Below, in pieces: positions 43,315 to 52,652 of a stretch of DNA of 64,000 nt; the first letter of the stretch is position 1, and every line of letters starts with the position of its first letter. The translations under genes were made by a program, and so were the position numbers. This DNA comes from Mycolicibacterium xanthum. GTDB lineage: Bacteria > Actinomycetota > Actinomycetes > Mycobacteriales > Mycobacteriaceae. Where the stretch lies: the NCBI RefSeq assembly GCF_019710635.1, contig NZ_JAIFZS010000008.1:186001-250000 (forward strand). Direction: 5' to 3'. Under the pieces are notes generated by a model. It saw nothing but the letters and a program-made list of their open reading frames with translations, did not search any database and had not been told where the DNA came from.

Positions 43315-44301
43315 CACCCCGGCCTGGTCGACGAGCACCGGACCGTCGGGCCGGTCGCCGAGGGTGTGCAGCGTCAACTCGGTGCCCGCTGCGGTGAGCC
43401 GGATGATCGCGGCGACGTCGGCGGGCGCATCGCATTGCACATAGTGGTCGCCGCTCGGCACCACCCAGTAGCGGTTGCGGCCGGGTTTGGGCTTCAGGCA
43501 GGCCTGCCACACGTGGTTGGCGACCCGAAGCGGGGCGACGCCGTCGTGCAGGCCCCAGATCAGCGACGCGTCGACGTCGATGCCGGAGAGCCTTTGCAGC
43601 CAGCCGGTTTCGCCGGCCGCGCGCTCGTGCAGGTACTTGACGGTGTCGGGCAGCACGCTGACACCGTCATTGAATGCGAAACACTCTGCCAGGGCAGCGA
43701 TCTCGGGGTCGTGGAGGTCGCGGCGGGGCATGAAGGTGGTTGCCCCGAGTCCGGCGGCCAGCATCTCCGGTGTGGTCGCGGCGGCGGTGGCGCGCCCCGT
43801 ATCGTCGTCGAGCAGCGCCACCTGGAACGCCGTCAGGTTCGCCAGTGGCAGGAAGATGTTGGCGTTGGTGATGAACACGTCGGCGGGCAGCAGCGCGCTG
43901 TCCAGATCGTCGAGCAGCGCCAGCGCGATCATGCCGATGCTGCTGCCCCTGTCGTGGGTGATCATCCGGTACTCGCCGAGCCGCCACACCTCGTTGATCG
44001 CGTGGACCAGCAGGCGGGCATCGTCGTAGAGCGAGTAGACGTATGGTGCGGGCGGCTTGTCCGACAACCCGTAGCCCGGGAAGTCGAGGACGAAGATGTC
44101 GAACTCGTCGCCGAGTTCGCCGGCCAGCGCGTGGTAGTCGATGCTCGACGTGGGGAATCCGTGTACGCAGACCAGTGCCGGGGCGCCGGGCGTGCCGCAG
44201 CGCCGGGTGAACACGTCGATCTCGGCGCCGTCGTTGGCCGGAGTCGTCGATGCCCACCGGATGTGCGTTCCGCCCTGCAGCCAGTCAGCGAAGATGTCCA
44301 C
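43294..44301 (-). CDS. Alpha/beta hydrolase, haloalkane dehalogenase/epoxide hydrolase-like
   Basis: 335 residues. Oxyanion segment VCVHGFPTSSIDYHALAGELG, nucleophile Asp in MITHDRGSSIGM, LDFPGYGLSDKPPAPYVYSL, and the late His in VVPSGDHYVQCDAP. An Asp nucleophile fits dehalogenase or epoxide hydrolase chemistry; the specific substrate cannot be told. The 3' end overlaps the convergent protease gene by 21 bases. It is followed in transcription order by nothing on its strand, and preceded by the lipoprotein gene at 44315. Confidence 0.8.
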   Translation of the reverse strand: MDIFADWLQGGTHIRWASTTPANDGAEIDVFTRRCGTPGAPALVCVHGFPTSSIDYHALAGELGDEFDIFVLDFPGYGLSDKPPAPYVYSLYDDARLLVHAINEVWRLGEYRMITHDRGSSIGMIALALLDDLDSALLPADVFITNANIFLPLANLTAFQVALLDDDTGRATAAATTPEMLAAGLGATTFMPRRDLHDPEIAALAECFAFNDGVSVLPDTVKYLHERAAGETGWLQRLSGIDVDASLIWGLHDGVAPLRVANHVWQACLKPKPGRNRYWVVPSGDHYVQCDAPADVAAIIRLTAAGTELTLHTLGDRPDGPVLVDQAGVSGREAG

Positions 44302-44314
44302 CGTTCACCTTTCG

Positions 44315-44797
44315 TCAGCGCCGCGCGGGCGCATCGAGTTGACCGCCGCCGCTGGCCTGCAGCAGGCAGATGATCGTGCTCGGCAGCGGATTATCCGATG
44401 TGCGGTCCTGATTGGAGTCGATCAGGTAGGCGGGTACATATTCGCCGGCGGGGTAGTCGGCCAGCGCCGACCCGCACACCCGGTTGGCGACGTCGGCGAT
44501 CGCCGTGTCGACCGCCGTCGGCTCGCGCAGGTACACCTCCGCCAGATGCGGGGTGGTGCAGTCCACCACGGTGGCGCTGACCTCGCCGACTTCGACGGCC
44601 GGGATCTCGGCGACACAGTCGCCGACGTCGAGGTCAAACCAGTTCTTGGTGCGGGCCGCCGGCGCATCCGTCACGACTGAAGATGGCGCGGAGGTGGCCG
44701 CAGAGGACGGGCCGGTCGAGACGGCGACCGCGTCGTGGGTGGCGGTGCACGCGGTCAGCAGTGTCGCGGCCGTCAGCACGCACCACAACCTGGGCAC
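44315..44797 (-). CDS. Septum-formation-family lipoprotein
   Basis: 160 residues. Lipobox LLTAC (Cys at residue 17), Ser/Thr/Ala-rich linker, then a domain with WFDLDVGDCVAEIP, VVDCTTPHLAEVYL, VCGSALADYP and a C-terminal STIICLLQASGG. This Cys-paired pattern (DVGDC, DCxxPH) is that of the mycobacterial septum-formation/DUF4333-like lipoproteins. Same strand as the TetR gene, 3 bases after it, and 13 bases before the hydrolase gene, so the three may form one operon. Confidence 0.72.
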   Translation of the reverse strand: MPRLWCVLTAATLLTACTATHDAVAVSTGPSSAATSAPSSVVTDAPAARTKNWFDLDVGDCVAEIPAVEVGEVSATVVDCTTPHLAEVYLREPTAVDTAIADVANRVCGSALADYPAGEYVPAYLIDSNQDRTSDNPLPSTIICLLQASGGGQLDAPARR

Positions 44798-44800
44798 CGC

Positions 44801-45424
44801 TCAGTCCGTCGCGGCCAGGTAGGCGACGAGGGCGTTGGTCAGGCCCCGCCGGGCGACATCGAGGTCGGCGTAGGACCCGAGCTGGCGTTCGGACACCAGC
44901 CCGCGCATCGCGCCCGGGATCAACGTCGCGACCTCACGGACGCGCTCCGCGTCGAGATCCAGGCCGGCGAAGGCGTTGCGGCAGGTCTGCAGCCACGACT
45001 GACCCCAGGAGTGCAGCTCGGCGGCGGTCTGCGGGTACAGCCGCTCCAACTCGGCGTGCTCGCGCGGCAACGCCGCGCGCAGGTTCTCGATGGCGCGTGA
45101 GTCCCGTTCTGCCAGACCGTCATACAGCGTGTCCACGATGGCCGTGACCCGGTCGCGCAGCGAGGCCCGGGTGCCGACGGCCGAGAACAGGTCGCCGCGC
45201 CGCTCGGCCGTGCGGTGCAGCACCGCGGCCCAGAAGCCGTCGGCGTCACCGAACTGGTACTGCACCGCACCCCAGGTGGCCCCGATGTCCTTGGCAATCC
45301 GGTTGGCCGACACCGAACCGGGCTCGCCGGAGGCCAGCGACCGAAGCGCTGCCTCCAACATGTTCGCGCGGGTCGCCTGGCCGCGGCGATTGCTCCGCCG
45401 CACCGAGGTCGACACATCGGTCAT
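44801..45424 (-). CDS. TetR-family transcriptional regulator
   Basis: 207 residues. N-terminal HTH: RANMLEAALRSLASGEPGSVSANRIAKDIGATWGAVQYQFGDADG, with the recognition helix WGAVQYQFG. The ligand-binding half is helical and unspecific. Divergent from the Rieske oxygenase gene with a 97-base gap that contains an inverted repeat, so the oxygenase operon is a likely target. Confidence 0.87.
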   Translation of the reverse strand: MTDVSTSVRRSNRRGQATRANMLEAALRSLASGEPGSVSANRIAKDIGATWGAVQYQFGDADGFWAAVLHRTAERRGDLFSAVGTRASLRDRVTAIVDTLYDGLAERDSRAIENLRAALPREHAELERLYPQTAAELHSWGQSWLQTCRNAFAGLDLDAERVREVATLIPGAMRGLVSERQLGSYADLDVARRGLTNALVAYLAATD

Positions 45425-45450
45425 GCAGGAAGGATAGCCGAGCCCAGCGT

Positions 45451-45470
45451 TTCGTAGAACCCACTATGAA
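45451..45470. promoter_or_regulatory. TetR operator candidate, 7-6-7 inverted repeat
   Basis: TTCGTAG-AACCCA-CTATGAA pairs at six of seven positions in each arm and lies between the divergent TetR and Rieske genes, 27 bases upstream of the TetR start. Size and position suit a TetR dimer. Confidence 0.5.
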
Positions 45471-45521
45471 TTCGTCGTCGACTGCTCTAGCATTCACCTC
45501 GACGACCGGGAAGGACGGACA

Positions 45522-46514
45522 ATGGCAAAGCCGCCGCTGTCGATGAAGCCGACCGGCTGGTTTCAGATCGCGTGGTCCGACGAGATCGCCGCCGGCGACG
45601 TCCACACGATGAAGTATTTCGACCAGGAGATGGTCGCCTGGCGCGCCGAATCCGGTCAGCTGACGGTGATGAACGCCTACTGCGAGCATCTGGGAGCGCA
45701 TCTGGGCTTCGGCGGCACGGTTCTGGGCGAGGTGCTGCAATGCCCGTTCCACGGCTGGCAGTGGAATCAGCAGGGCCGCAACGTGTGCATCCCGTACGAG
45801 GACCGCCCCAACCGCGGCCGCCGGATCAGGACCTACCCGGTCGTCGAACGCAACGAGTCGGTGTACATCTGGCACGACGTGGAGAACCGCGAACCGTTCT
45901 TCGACGCCCCGGACGTGTTCGCGTCGTTCGCCGATGGGACGACTGCCACCGACTACCACCAGCAGCAGCGCCTCTTCGAGCAGGGCCTGGAGATGCACCC
46001 GCAGTACGTGCTGGAGAACGGGGTCGACGTCGCTCACTTCAAGTACGTGCACGGCACGCCGATCAACCCGATCTTCACCCGCCACGACTTCGACGAGCCC
46101 GTCTCCTACGTCGATTTCACGATCACGTTCGAGGGCGACGACGGTCAGCGGATCGAGGACGTGAACAGCGGCGTCGAGGCCATCAACGGTGGTCTGGGCA
46201 TCGCGGTGACCAAGAGCTGGGGGATGATCGACAACCGCACGATCTCATGCATCACCCCGGTCGACGAGTCCACCTCCGATGTCCGGTTCATGGTCTACAT
46301 CGGCAGGCCCAAGAGCGAGGCGGCGACCAGGAACCCGGACCGGGCCAGGATCAAGGCCGAGGAGTTCGGACTTGAGGTGATCCGTCAGTTCCGCCAGGAC
46401 ATCCACATCTGGGCCCACCAGCGCTACTCCGATCCGCCGGCGTTGGCCGGTTCCGAGATGGCCGGTTTCACCGCGATCCGCACGTGGGCCAAGCGGTTCT
46501 ATCCGGCTCAGTGA
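45522..46514 (+). CDS. Rieske-type aromatic/steroid ring oxygenase, alpha subunit
   Basis: 330 residues. Rieske [2Fe-2S] ligands Cys54, His56, Cys74 and His77 (CEH ... CPFHGW). The catalytic domain has the mononuclear iron signature ENGVDVAHFKYVHG (two His) with a later Asp. The short single-subunit form resembles KshA-like oxygenases that hydroxylate steroid or terpenoid rings with a separate reductase; no reductase gene is adjacent. Upstream ribosome binding site gggaagga. 14 bases before the DapB-like gene, so one operon. Confidence 0.87.
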   Translation: MAKPPLSMKPTGWFQIAWSDEIAAGDVHTMKYFDQEMVAWRAESGQLTVMNAYCEHLGAHLGFGGTVLGEVLQCPFHGWQWNQQGRNVCIPYEDRPNRGRRIRTYPVVERNESVYIWHDVENREPFFDAPDVFASFADGTTATDYHQQQRLFEQGLEMHPQYVLENGVDVAHFKYVHGTPINPIFTRHDFDEPVSYVDFTITFEGDDGQRIEDVNSGVEAINGGLGIAVTKSWGMIDNRTISCITPVDESTSDVRFMVYIGRPKSEAATRNPDRARIKAEEFGLEVIRQFRQDIHIWAHQRYSDPPALAGSEMAGFTAIRTWAKRFYPAQ

Positions 46515-46528
46515 GAGAAAGGGTTCCC

Positions 46529-47623
46529 ATGTCCGCAACCGGATCTCGTCGTCCCATCCGGGTCTTCCAGGTGGCCACCGGCAACGTCGGCTCCGAGATG
46601 GTCAAACGGATCGCCACCCAGCCCGATCTCGAGCTGATCGGCGTGCACTGCTATTCGCCGGACAAGATCGGCAGGGATGTCGGCGAGCTGGTGGGCCTGG
46701 CGCCCAACGGCGTGCGGGCCACCGGCTCGGTGGACGAGATCATCGCCGCCAGGCCGGATGTGCTGACCTTCCACGGCGTGTTCCCGGACGAGGACCTCTA
46801 CGTGAAGATCCTCGAGGCCGGCATCGACATCGTCACGACCGCCGACTGGATCACCGGCTGGCATCGCGACCGCAACCATCCGCATCACTCCGGCAAGCCG
46901 GTCACCCAGCTGCTCCAGGAAGCCTGCGAGAAGGGCGGGTCGACGTTCTACGGCACCGGCATGAACCCCGGTCTGAACCAGATCCTGGGTGTGGTGTGCT
47001 CGGCCGACGTCGCCGAGATCGAGAACGTCACCACGATCGAGTCGGTCGACGTGTCCTGCCACCACTCCAAGGACACCTGGATCGAGGTCGGTTACGGTCA
47101 GCCCGTTGACGATCCGTCGATCCCGTCGAAGCTGGAGAAGTACACCCGGGTGTTCGCCGACAGCGTGCTGATGATGGCCGACTGCTTCGATCTGGAACTC
47201 GACGAGGTCACGTTCAGCTACGAGCTCGGGGCGTGCACCAAGGATGTCGACCTCGGCTGGTACACATTGCCCAAGGGATCGTTCGGCGGCAACTACATCA
47301 AGTACCAGGGGATGGTCGACGGCGTGCCGCGGGTCGAGACACACCTGGAATGGCAGATGACGCCGCACACCGATCCGAGCTGGGACATCAAGGGCTGCTA
47401 CATCACCCAGATCAAGGGCGATCCGAACATCTACAACAAGCACATGATCTTCCCGAAGCCCGGAATCGACCTGTCCGACCCGGCCAGCTTCGCCTCCATC
47501 GGCATGACGGTCACCGGCATGCCGGCGCTCAACGCGATCAAGTCGGTCGTTGCCGCGCCTCCCGGGATAATCACCAGCGCCGACCTCCCGCTGCGCGGAT
47601 TCGCCGGACGCTTCAAACTCTGA
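46529..47623 (+). CDS. DapB-like NAD(P)-dependent reductase/dehydrogenase (paralogue of 55515-56600)
   Basis: 364 residues from the ATG at 46529, with [18 protein letters not shown]. N-terminal Rossmann motif FQVATGNVGSEMVKRI, HCYSPDKIGRDVGELVGL and GTGMNPGLNQIL, as in the dihydrodipicolinate reductase-like proteins abundant in mycobacteria. These are not the lysine-pathway DapB; substrates are mostly unknown. Placed directly after the Rieske oxygenase, it probably reduces or oxidises a product of that enzyme. The second copy at 55515 shares the NPDKVGRDVGEICGLG region. Confidence 0.82.
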   Translation: MSATGSRRPIRVFQVATGNVGSEMVKRIATQPDLELIGVHCYSPDKIGRDVGELVGLAPNGVRATGSVDEIIAARPDVLTFHGVFPDEDLYVKILEAGIDIVTTADWITGWHRDRNHPHHSGKPVTQLLQEACEKGGSTFYGTGMNPGLNQILGVVCSADVAEIENVTTIESVDVSCHHSKDTWIEVGYGQPVDDPSIPSKLEKYTRVFADSVLMMADCFDLELDEVTFSYELGACTKDVDLGWYTLPKGSFGGNYIKYQGMVDGVPRVETHLEWQMTPHTDPSWDIKGCYITQIKGDPNIYNKHMIFPKPGIDLSDPASFASIGMTVTGMPALNAIKSVVAAPPGIITSADLPLRGFAGRFKL

Positions 47624-47670
47624 TCACCAGCGCGGGCGGCGTGCGTTCGGCTCTCGGCCGTGCCCGTCTG

Positions 47671-47743
47671 ATCGTTCAGACTGCGTTGGCGGCGGGGTTC
47701 ACTCGCACTTTCGCGCCAAGGGTGCAGTCTGAACGCAAACGGG
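47671..47743. repeat. Palindromic intergenic element, copy A
   Basis: 73 bases. GTTCAGACTGC at one end pairs perfectly with GCAGTCTGAAC near the other, and an inner TTGGCG pairs with CGCCAA, giving a long stem-loop. The sequence aligns without gaps to 49091-49163 (62 of 73 identical by hand). It sits between the convergent DapB-like and P450 genes, followed by a repeated aacgcaaacggg. Confidence 0.8.
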
Positions 47744-47805
47744 AACGCAAACGGGCTGCGTCCAGACACTGGAAACCACGTGAAGCCGGGCGAACTCGAT
47801 GTTCG

Positions 47806-49062
47806 CTAGGAAAGCGCGAGCTGCAGCGTCTCCAGCCGGCGCACCAGCAGGCTCGGCAACCATCTGCCGGGCTCGGCGGCCTCGACCCGGGACGTGTTGC
47901 GCAGCAGGTGCTCGAGCACGATACGGGCCTCCAGCCGGGCCAGCGACGCACCGACGCAGAAGTGTGCGCCCTTACCGAATGCGATGTGGTCCTTGCCTTT
48001 CGGGCGGTCGAGCCGGAACTCGCCGGGCGCCTCGACGTGTGCGGGATCGCGGTTGGCCGCGCCCCACAACAGGATCAGCCGCGACCCCGCAGGCAGGTCC
48101 TGCCCGGCCAGCGTGCAGTCGTTGCGCACGTGGCGGTAATGGCCCCGGAACGGCGGCTCGAATCGCAGCACCTCTTCCAGGAACGCCGGTAACAACGCTG
48201 GGTCCTGGCGCAGCCGGTCCTGGATGTCCGGCCGGGTGGCCAGTATGTGGGTGGCCGATCCGATCAGCGACGCGGTCGACTCGCCACCGGCGCTGAACAG
48301 CGTCACCATCATCATCTGCGCGGTCATGGTGTCGAGGTCGCCCGCCGCGCAGGCGGCGGCCAGGCCGCCCATCAGGTCGTCTCTCGGATCCCCGGCCGTC
48401 AGTGCGAATTTCGCCGCGACATAGGCGGCCAACTCCATGGCGGCCATCCCCGCAGCGGCGAGTTGGTCGTCGTCGACCAGGCCCTCCAGGAGTTGGGTGC
48501 TGGCGTACGCCCACGCGGCCAACCGGTCGGCGTCCTCGTCGGGGACGCCGATGAGGCGGCAGACGACCATCATCGGCAGCCGGTTGGCGACCGCGCCCAT
48601 CCACTCGACCCGGCCGTCGCGCACCACCTCGTCCCACATCGCGGCGATCGTCTCGGCGACGAACGACTCCAGCGCGGCGATGCGCCGCGCCGAGAGGTGC
48701 GGCACCAGCATCTTGCGATGCACCGCGTGGCCGGGGTCGTCGGCGATCGCGAGCACCTGGGTGGGCCCGCCGAGTTCGTCCATCGGGAACAGCCCGACCG
48801 TTCCGTCGGGCCGGTAGATCATCGTCCCGGTCAGGTTCGACGAGAAGTCCTCGGTGCGCGCCACCGCTTCGGTCACGGCGTCCCACCCGCAGACGGCGAA
48901 GAACCCCGAATCATCGATCCGGTGCACCGGACCGCCGGCCAGCATCCGCGCATACAGCGGATACGGGTCCTGGATGAATCGGTCGTCGAACAACGCGACG
49001 CCGAGATCTCCGTCTGTGACTGCCACCACCCCAGCGTGGCGCTCGTCCGGAGCGTTCGTCAA
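47806..49062 (-). CDS. Cytochrome P450
   Basis: 418 residues. I-helix SAGGESTASLI, K-helix ExxR in EEVLR, heme-binding FGKGAHFCVGASLAR with the thiolate Cys at residue 369. A soluble bacterial-type P450 that needs ferredoxin and reductase; none is adjacent. The I-helix has Glu-Ser-Thr where Asp/Glu-Thr is usual. The gene is bracketed by two copies of one palindromic element, one beyond its 3' end and one upstream of its start. Confidence 0.92.
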   Translation of the reverse strand: MTNAPDERHAGVVAVTDGDLGVALFDDRFIQDPYPLYARMLAGGPVHRIDDSGFFAVCGWDAVTEAVARTEDFSSNLTGTMIYRPDGTVGLFPMDELGGPTQVLAIADDPGHAVHRKMLVPHLSARRIAALESFVAETIAAMWDEVVRDGRVEWMGAVANRLPMMVVCRLIGVPDEDADRLAAWAYASTQLLEGLVDDDQLAAAGMAAMELAAYVAAKFALTAGDPRDDLMGGLAAACAAGDLDTMTAQMMMVTLFSAGGESTASLIGSATHILATRPDIQDRLRQDPALLPAFLEEVLRFEPPFRGHYRHVRNDCTLAGQDLPAGSRLILLWGAANRDPAHVEAPGEFRLDRPKGKDHIAFGKGAHFCVGASLARLEARIVLEHLLRNTSRVEAAEPGRWLPSLLVRRLETLQLALS

Positions 49063-49090
49063 CGACCGGGCGCCCTCACGGCGCCCTGCA

Positions 49091-49163
49091 ATCGTTCAGA
49101 CTGCGTTGGCGGTGCGGGCTACTCACACTTCTGCGCCAAGGATGCAGCCTCAACGCAAACGGG
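49091..49163. repeat. Palindromic intergenic element, copy B
   Basis: 73 bases in the same orientation and same length as copy A at 47671-47743. The terminal arm GTTCAGACTGC is conserved but the opposite arm is decayed (GCAGCCTCAAC), so only an imperfect stem-loop forms. It lies 28 bases upstream of the P450 start and 6 bases beyond the end of the ATPase gene. Confidence 0.8.
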
Positions 49164-49169
49164 ATGGGG

Positions 49170-50789
49170 TCAGGCGGCGGCGCGCGGCCGCGTCGGGGGA
49201 ACGGCGGCCAGCAGCGCCCGGGTGTACTCCTGCTCGGGCTCGGCGAACAACTCGCCAGCGGGCCGGTATTCGACCACCGCCCCGTCGCGCATGACCAGCA
49301 CGTCATGGCTGACCTGGCGGATCACCGCCAGGTCGTGCCCGATGAACAGATACGTCAGACCGAGGTCGCGCTGCAGCCCGGCGAGCAGGTCCAACACCCG
49401 CGCCTGCACCGACACATCCAGCGACGCGGTCGCCTCGTCGAGGATCAACAGGTCGGGTTCGGCGGCCAGCGCGCGGGCGATGCTGACCCGCTGGCGCTGG
49501 CCGCCGGACAGCTCGTGCGGGTAGCGCTGCGCGAACGATGCGGGCAGCCCCACCAGGTCGAGCAGCTCGGCCACCCGCGCCCGCCGGGCCTGCGCGCCGT
49601 GCACCAGCTTGTGCACGGTCAGCGGCTCGGCGATCGAGGTCTGCACCTGCCCGCGCGGATTCAGCGAGGAGAACGGGTCCTGGAACACCAGGCCGATCCG
49701 GCGGCGCAGCGACTTGGCCGCAGATCCCTTGGTGCCCAGCACATCCGAGCCGACCAGCGTCGCGCTGCCGGCGTCGGGGCGGACCAGGCCGGTCAGCGCC
49801 GCGGCGACGGTCGACTTGCCGGATCCGGATTCGCCCACCAGGCCCAGCGTGGTGCCCCGGCGGATCTCGAACGACACGTCGCGTACCGCGTGCACCGTCG
49901 ACCGGCCCACCGGGGTGCTCACCGCGAACCGCACGTCCAGCCCGTCGACGGTCAGCAGGGGTTCGGCGTCCGGCGCCGGCGGCGGACCGGAGACATCGAG
50001 CGCGGGCCGGGCCGCCAGCAGGTCGCGGGTGTACTGGTCGCGCGGGTGGTCGAAGACCTGCAGGATCGGCGCCTGCTCGACGGTCGTTCCATCGCGCAGC
50101 ACCGTCACGTCGTCGGCGACCTGGCCGATCACTCCGAGGTCGTGGCTGATCCAGACCACCGCGGTGCCGAAGTCGCGCTGCAGATCCCGGACCAGCTCGA
50201 TAATCTGGGACTGGGTGGTCACGTCCAGCGCGGTGGTCGGCTCGTCGGCGATCAGCAGCTCGGGCTCACACGCCAGCGCGATCGCGATCATCACGCGCTG
50301 GCGCTGACCGCCGGAGAGCTGATGCGGGTAGGCGTGCAGGCGCATCTGCGGGTCGGGCAGCCCGACGGCCTCGAGCAGCTCCAGGGCCCGGGCGGTGGCC
50401 TCCCGGCGGGTCATCCTGCGATGCGTCTCGAGGGACTCGGTGATCTGTCGTTCCAGGGTCAGCAGCGGGTTCAGCGACGTCCCGGGATCCTGGAAGACGA
50501 AGCCGACGCGGGCGCCGTGCACCCGGCGCAGTACCCGCGGCGGCGCGCCCACCAGTTGGACCGGGTCGCCGGAACCGCCGGAGAGCATGCTCGAGCCCGA
50601 CACCCGCGCGCCGGGGGCGTCCAGCAGGCCGGTCGCCGCCAGCACCGTCATCGACTTGCCGGAGCCGGACTCGCCGACGATGCCGACCGTGTGTTCCCGG
50701 TGCACGCCGAAGGACACCTCGTCGACGATGGTGCGGCCGCCTATGCGCACCCCGAGGCCCTCGACGGTCAACACCGGCCGCGGACCCAT
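49170..50789 (-). CDS. Fused OppD-OppF-type ABC importer ATPase
   Basis: 539 residues from the ATG at 50789, overlapping the permease stop by one base; another ATG is one codon upstream. Two full ATPase domains: Walker [10 protein letters not shown] with signature [15 protein letters not shown] and Walker [13 protein letters not shown]; then Walker [10 protein letters not shown] with signature [15 protein letters not shown] and Walker [13 protein letters not shown]. Each carries the peptide/nickel-family [11 protein letters not shown] or [10 protein letters not shown] region. The single fused ATPase serves both permeases of the operon. Confidence 0.9.
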   Translation of the reverse strand: MGPRPVLTVEGLGVRIGGRTIVDEVSFGVHREHTVGIVGESGSGKSMTVLAATGLLDAPGARVSGSSMLSGGSGDPVQLVGAPPRVLRRVHGARVGFVFQDPGTSLNPLLTLERQITESLETHRRMTRREATARALELLEAVGLPDPQMRLHAYPHQLSGGQRQRVMIAIALACEPELLIADEPTTALDVTTQSQIIELVRDLQRDFGTAVVWISHDLGVIGQVADDVTVLRDGTTVEQAPILQVFDHPRDQYTRDLLAARPALDVSGPPPAPDAEPLLTVDGLDVRFAVSTPVGRSTVHAVRDVSFEIRRGTTLGLVGESGSGKSTVAAALTGLVRPDAGSATLVGSDVLGTKGSAAKSLRRRIGLVFQDPFSSLNPRGQVQTSIAEPLTVHKLVHGAQARRARVAELLDLVGLPASFAQRYPHELSGGQRQRVSIARALAAEPDLLILDEATASLDVSVQARVLDLLAGLQRDLGLTYLFIGHDLAVIRQVSHDVLVMRDGAVVEYRPAGELFAEPEQEYTRALLAAVPPTRPRAAA

Positions 50790-51679
50790 CACCGCTCCCG
50801 CCTGCGCGCCTCGACGCTGGTGCGCTGCTTGGGATCGAGCACGTCGCGCAGTCCGTCACCGAACAGGTTGAACGCCAGCACGATCAGGAAGATCGCCGCG
50901 CCCGGGAACACCGCCATCCACCACGCCATCGTCACGAAGCCCTGCGAGTCGAAGATCATCCGGCCCAGCGACGGCTCGGGCGGCTGGATGCCCAGGCCGA
51001 GGAACGACAGCGCGGCCTCCGACAGGATCGCGAACGCCAGCGACAGCGACGTCTGCACGATCAGCGGCCCGGCGATGTTGGGCAGGATGTGGCGGCGCAG
51101 GATGTAGGCGTCGCCGGTGCCCATCGCGCGCGACACCTGCACGAACGGTTCGGTGCGCACGCCCAGCGTGCTGGCCCGCGCCACCCGCGCGAAGATCGGG
51201 GTGTAGACGATCGCGATCGCCAGGATCGTGGTGGTCACGCCCGGCCCGAGGATGGCCACCACGGCCAGCGCCAGCAGCAGCACCGGGAACGCGAACATCA
51301 CGTCCACCACCCGCATCAGCACGGTGTCCAGCCAGCCGCCCCGAAAGCCGGCGAGCACACCGACCGCGACGCCGACGATCGCGGCCAGCGCGACGCTGAC
51401 CAGCGCGATCCGCATCGACGCCTGGATGGCGACCAGCACGCGGGACAGCACGTCGCGGCCCAACTCGTCGGTGCCGAACCAGTGCGCGCCGCTGGGGGCC
51501 CGCAACGCGCTGGGAACGGCGACGTCGTTGATTCCGAACGGCGCGATGGCGGTCGCGGTCACCGCGATCACCGCGACGACGATCAACACCAGTGCGCTGA
51601 GCAGCGTGACCGGATTGCGCGCCAGCAGCAGCCACGCCGAGTCGCGGGTGTCGGGTGCGGCGTCGTCGGTGGTGGTCAT
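50789..51679 (-). CDS. OppC/DppC-like ABC importer permease
   Basis: 296 residues from the ATG at 51679. Six TM segments with the N-terminal HWFGTDELGRDVLSR motif and EAA-type loop SRAMGTGDAYILRRHILPN, both typical of OppC/DppC. The start overlaps the upstream permease stop by 4 bases. Confidence 0.9.
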   Translation of the reverse strand: MTTTDDAAPDTRDSAWLLLARNPVTLLSALVLIVVAVIAVTATAIAPFGINDVAVPSALRAPSGAHWFGTDELGRDVLSRVLVAIQASMRIALVSVALAAIVGVAVGVLAGFRGGWLDTVLMRVVDVMFAFPVLLLALAVVAILGPGVTTTILAIAIVYTPIFARVARASTLGVRTEPFVQVSRAMGTGDAYILRRHILPNIAGPLIVQTSLSLAFAILSEAALSFLGLGIQPPEPSLGRMIFDSQGFVTMAWWMAVFPGAAIFLIVLAFNLFGDGLRDVLDPKQRTSVEARRRER

Positions 51680-52650
51680 GCCAGCCGGATCCTCGGGTCG
51701 ACGATCGCGTACAGCACGTCGACGAGCAGGTTGATGAGCAGAAACAGCGCCGCGATCAGCAGCACCGCGCCCTGGATCAGCGGGTAGTCGCGGGCGGCCA
51801 CGGCGTTGTAGACCAGTCGTCCCAGCCCGGGCCACGCGAACACCACCTCGACGACGATCACCCCGCCCAGGATCGTTGCCAGCTGGATGCCGGTGATCGT
51901 CAGGATCGGGACCAGGGCGTTGCGCACCGTGTGCCGGAACGTCACCACCCGAGGCGGTAGCCCCTTGGAGCGGGCCGTGCGCACGTACCCCGTCGCGGCC
52001 ACCTCGAGCACCGCCGAACGGACGTAGCGGGTCATGATCGCCGCGGCGACCAATCCCACCACCAGAGCGGGCAACACGATGTGGCGCAGCCAGCCGCCCG
52101 GATCGGAGAACAGCGGGCGATACCCCGACGTCGGCAGCCAGCCCAGCGTCGTGGAGAACAGCGCGATCAGCAGGATGGCCATCCAGAAGTCCGGGATGGA
52201 CACGCCGAACTGGCTGGTGATCCGGACCAGCGCGTCGCTGAGCCGACCCTCGTGCAGCGCGGCGTAGATCCCCGCGGGCAGCGCGATCAGCAGCGCGATC
52301 AGCATGCCCACCAGGGCGAGCGACAGCGTTGCCGGTAGCCGCTCCATCAGCGTCACGGTGACCGGGTCGCCGTTGCGGAAGCTGACCCCGAGATCGCCGG
52401 TCAGCGCCGAGCCGAGGTAGCCGAAGAACTGCGAGACGATCGGCCGGTCCAGGCCGCTGGCCGAGCGCAGCGCGTCGTAGGTCTCCGGGGTGTAGCGGGT
52501 GCCCAGCGCGATGCGCACCGGGTCGCCGGGCACCAGGTGCACCAGTGCGAACGCCACCACGGCCACCCCGAACAACACCACCGCGGAGTACAGCAGCCGA
52601 CGCGCCACGAACCGGGTGATCGGGTGGGTGAGCACGCTGGCGGGCGCCAC
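51676..52650 (-). CDS. OppB/DppB-like ABC importer permease
   Basis: 324 residues from a GTG. N-terminal RRLLYSAVVLFGVAVVAFALVHLVPGDP, GDLGVSFRNGDPV, and the EAA-type loop YVRTARSKGLPPRVVTFRH, typical of OppB. The gene starts 2 bases after the binding-protein gene. With OppC-like it forms the channel for peptide-like substrates. Confidence 0.9.
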   Translation of the reverse strand: MAPASVLTHPITRFVARRLLYSAVVLFGVAVVAFALVHLVPGDPVRIALGTRYTPETYDALRSASGLDRPIVSQFFGYLGSALTGDLGVSFRNGDPVTVTLMERLPATLSLALVGMLIALLIALPAGIYAALHEGRLSDALVRITSQFGVSIPDFWMAILLIALFSTTLGWLPTSGYRPLFSDPGGWLRHIVLPALVVGLVAAAIMTRYVRSAVLEVAATGYVRTARSKGLPPRVVTFRHTVRNALVPILTITGIQLATILGGVIVVEVVFAWPGLGRLVYNAVAARDYPLIQGAVLLIAALFLLINLLVDVLYAIVDPRIRLA

Positions 52651-52652
52651 GG

